From: Candidatus Shapirobacteria bacterium UBA2283
GTDB lineage: Bacteria > Patescibacteriota > Microgenomatia > UBA12405
DNA: 6,538 bases
Direction: 5' to 3'
Assembly: GCA_002345725.1 (NCBI GenBank)
Contig: DDWP01000100.1
Span: forward strand, 1-6,538
The notes under the pieces were generated by a model. It did no database searches. It saw only the letters and a program-made list of their open reading frames with translations, and had not been told where the DNA came from. Of the stretch, positions 5,623 to 6,538 are shown in pieces. Both the position numbers and the translations under genes were made by a program. Numbering within the stretch: position 1 is the first letter of the stretch; the number at the start of each line of letters is the position of its first letter.

Positions 5623-5704
5623 AATCTCGTGTTAATTCTTAATTATCTATGATTTTACTATTATATATACATAAGTCAATACATATAGTAATATACATAC
5701 TAAT
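5623..5704. promoter_or_regulatory. Divergent promoter region between ndk and the 262-residue protein gene
   Basis: An extremely AT-rich 82-base gap between divergent genes. On the minus strand TATAAT at 5665-5660 is a fair -10 for the kinase operon, giving a leader of about 30 bases; a TTGACT at 5679-5674 is only 8 bases away and so does not pair with it. On the plus strand TATAGT at 5684-5689 is a weak -10 for the rightward gene and would leave a leader of about 9 bases. Repeated ATACATA words cross the region (see the repeat entry), suggesting one regulator could act on both genes. Confidence 0.45.
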
Positions 5705-5711
5705 ATGTATA
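5667..5711. repeat. ATACATA direct and inverted repeat cluster
   Basis: The word ATACATA occurs at 5667-5673, 5679-5685 and 5693-5699, with start-to-start distances of 12 and 14 bases. Its reverse complement TATGTAT is at 5704-5710. The last direct copy and the inverted copy form a dyad, TATACAT (5692-5698), a six-base spacer, and ATGTATA (5705-5711), that covers the start codon of the rightward gene. Spacing near one helical turn suits cooperative binding by a small repressor such as a ribbon-helix-helix protein. Simple AT-rich sequence could produce part of this by chance. Confidence 0.5.
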
Positions 5712-6493
5712 CAAAAGAAGTTAAAACTACCTCGTTGCTTCCAAACACCTTCGAAAACATTAGACAGAAACAATATCTAACACTAAAGCACGAGTTGACA
5801 ATCGGTGATAAATTAGGTGAAGTTGAATGTAAACTTGAACCAACCAAACCACCATACAACGCCATTAGTTTTATGGATTCATTGTTGAAACAATTTCTTC
5901 CTAGAGAAGGAAATTTTCGATTATGGCTAAATAGTACATACGAAACCACTGACTATGTAACTGTATTTAAGTCACCAAGAGGTGGTTTTTCAGCAGTTAG
6001 ACACCCCGATGACAATATTATCAGGTTTAAGAAAAAAAGCTCCCGTGAGCCAGTACATCCCCAATACCCCACGATTAGTTTTCGAACAGAAAAAACAATT
6101 GATATTGCCGTACGACCAAATGCTACCCTTCTAAATCTCGCAGCAAATTTATTTGATACACCGCTAAGTAAAATAAAAGAAATTGGATCATATTATCGAA
6201 CAAAAGTTCGCATCCATGTCATTTCACCAAAAAACAGAATTTATACTATTAATATCGATAACGTTACTGATGATGATAATCATCAATTACAACAGGTCGA
6301 AATGAAATATAAAGGTACCACCGTAACAACCATTCAAGATCAAAAACAACGCAAATCCGAAATAATTAACGATATTGTTAATTTGTACGAAATGCTAATT
6401 ATGAGAACACCAAAGGATGATTTTCCCTTACAACCTTCTTATATAACTAAACGTGACTGGTTAAAAACAAACCATCTTACCAATACTTCCTAA
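5705..6493 (+). CDS. Divergent triphosphate-tunnel (CYTH-like) protein, tentative
   Basis: A 262-residue soluble protein with no signal peptide or membrane segment; I do not recognise it as a named family. The arrangement of charged strands suggests a triphosphate tunnel fold. An ExExK-type strand, E39-V-E41-C-K43, lies in LGEVECKL. A basic strand RFKKK is at 107-111, and YRTKVRI at 164-170 gives R165-x-K167-x-R169. Then YTINIDNV (180-187) with Asp185 and QQVEMKYKG (196-204) with Glu199 resemble the RxKxR, iDlTxV and vEiE strands of RNA-triphosphatase/VTC-like and CYTH proteins. The large spacers between motifs (for example 44-106) and the C-terminal tail of about 60 residues are unlike the compact CYTH protein at 4596-5138. 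The ATG at 5705 is embedded in a dyad, and no Shine-Dalgarno site is seen. The gene is transcribed away from the kinase operon and ends 17 bases inside a possible convergent gene. The coding call is solid; the fold call is moderate. Confidence 0.5.
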   Translation: MYTKEVKTTSLLPNTFENIRQKQYLTLKHELTIGDKLGEVECKLEPTKPPYNAISFMDSLLKQFLPREGNFRLWLNSTYETTDYVTVFKSPRGGFSAVRHPDDNIIRFKKKSSREPVHPQYPTISFRTEKTIDIAVRPNATLLNLAANLFDTPLSKIKEIGSYYRTKVRIHVISPKNRIYTINIDNVTDDDNHQLQQVEMKYKGTTVTTIQDQKQRKSEIINDIVNLYEMLIMRTPKDDFPLQPSYITKRDWLKTNHLTNTS

Positions 6494-6538
6494 ACCACCC
6501 CACACTCTCCTCCACCGCCTCGGCCCACTTCGGGATCA
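6477..6538 (-). CDS. Possible C-terminal tail of a gene entering from the right edge
   Basis: Reading the minus strand from the edge gives an open frame ending in PKWAEAVEESVGWFRKYW and a TAA at 6479-6477. The amphipathic helix with a late WFRxYW is the kind of ending seen in NAD-dependent sugar epimerase/dehydratase proteins, but 19 residues cannot prove this. The tail overlaps the end of the plus-strand gene by 17 bases, making a convergent overlap. The last 45 bases are clearly richer in G+C than the rest of the window, with codons such as GCG, GTG and GAG that the neighbours use little. Other minus frames are also briefly open, so the call is weak. Confidence 0.35.
   Translation of the reverse strand, partial: IPKWAEAVEESVGWFRKYW

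Noticed and set aside
5660..5679. TTGACT plus TATAAT as a full sigma-70 promoter for ndk
   Set aside because: The spacer is only 8 bases, far short of the needed 16-18; only the -10 box was kept.
5647..5949. Open frame on the minus strand ending in a hydrophobic stretch
   Set aside because: It is antisense to the 262-residue protein, and its hydrophobic tail is the AT-rich promoter region read in reverse.

Overview
This AT-rich window (about one-third G+C by eye) looks bacterial. It is compact, with several overlapping genes, and uses the standard code: TGA is a genuine stop in the GTGA and ATGA overlaps. Alanine racemase and a D-Ala-D-Ala ligase homologue point to a peptidoglycan-making cell. 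Small single-domain proteins, very short spacers, few convincing Shine-Dalgarno sites and stand-alone nucleotide-processing proteins would fit a small-genome lineage such as the Candidate Phyla Radiation (Patescibacteria). That placement is an inference, not a proof. I see no tRNA, rRNA, CRISPR array, insertion sequence or integrase.

Layout, left to right. The left edge (2-271, +) holds the C-terminal end of alanine racemase. It converges, after a 10-base gap, on a long run of eight minus-strand genes spanning 282-5622. In the direction of transcription these are: an NDK-family nucleoside diphosphate kinase (5622-5128); a CYTH/triphosphate-tunnel protein (5138-4596); three tandem paralogues (4548-3994, 3997-3431, 3377-2805); a divergent D-Ala-D-Ala ligase homologue (2690-1707); a class I SAM methyltransferase (start 1717 or 1726, end 914); and ribB (917-282). 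Overlaps at NDK/CYTH, paralogue 3/2, ligase/methyltransferase and methyltransferase/ribB imply translational coupling. TATAAT boxes before paralogue 1 and before the ligase suggest internal promoters. Across an AT-rich divergent promoter region, a plus-strand gene (5705-6493) encodes a 262-residue protein that I read as a second, highly divergent triphosphate-tunnel-type protein. At the right edge the base composition becomes GC-rich, where a minus-strand gene tail may enter the window.

The most interesting part is the paralogue triplet. Each protein joins an N-terminal nucleoside deoxyribosyltransferase/DNPH1-like (Rcl) nucleotide-binding domain to a C-terminal ribbon-helix-helix DNA-binding domain. 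The active-site Glu is kept. From remembered DNPH1 sequences, the catalytic Asp is replaced by Ile or Val in all three copies, and copy 2 has His for the catalytic Tyr. This suggests nucleotide-sensing regulators rather than ordinary hydrolases. They lie beside an NDK and a CYTH protein, both of which act on tri- or diphosphate nucleotides, and directly upstream of a cell-wall/riboflavin cluster whose leader carries a striking dyad. A nucleotide-responsive regulatory module is a reasonable but untested hypothesis.
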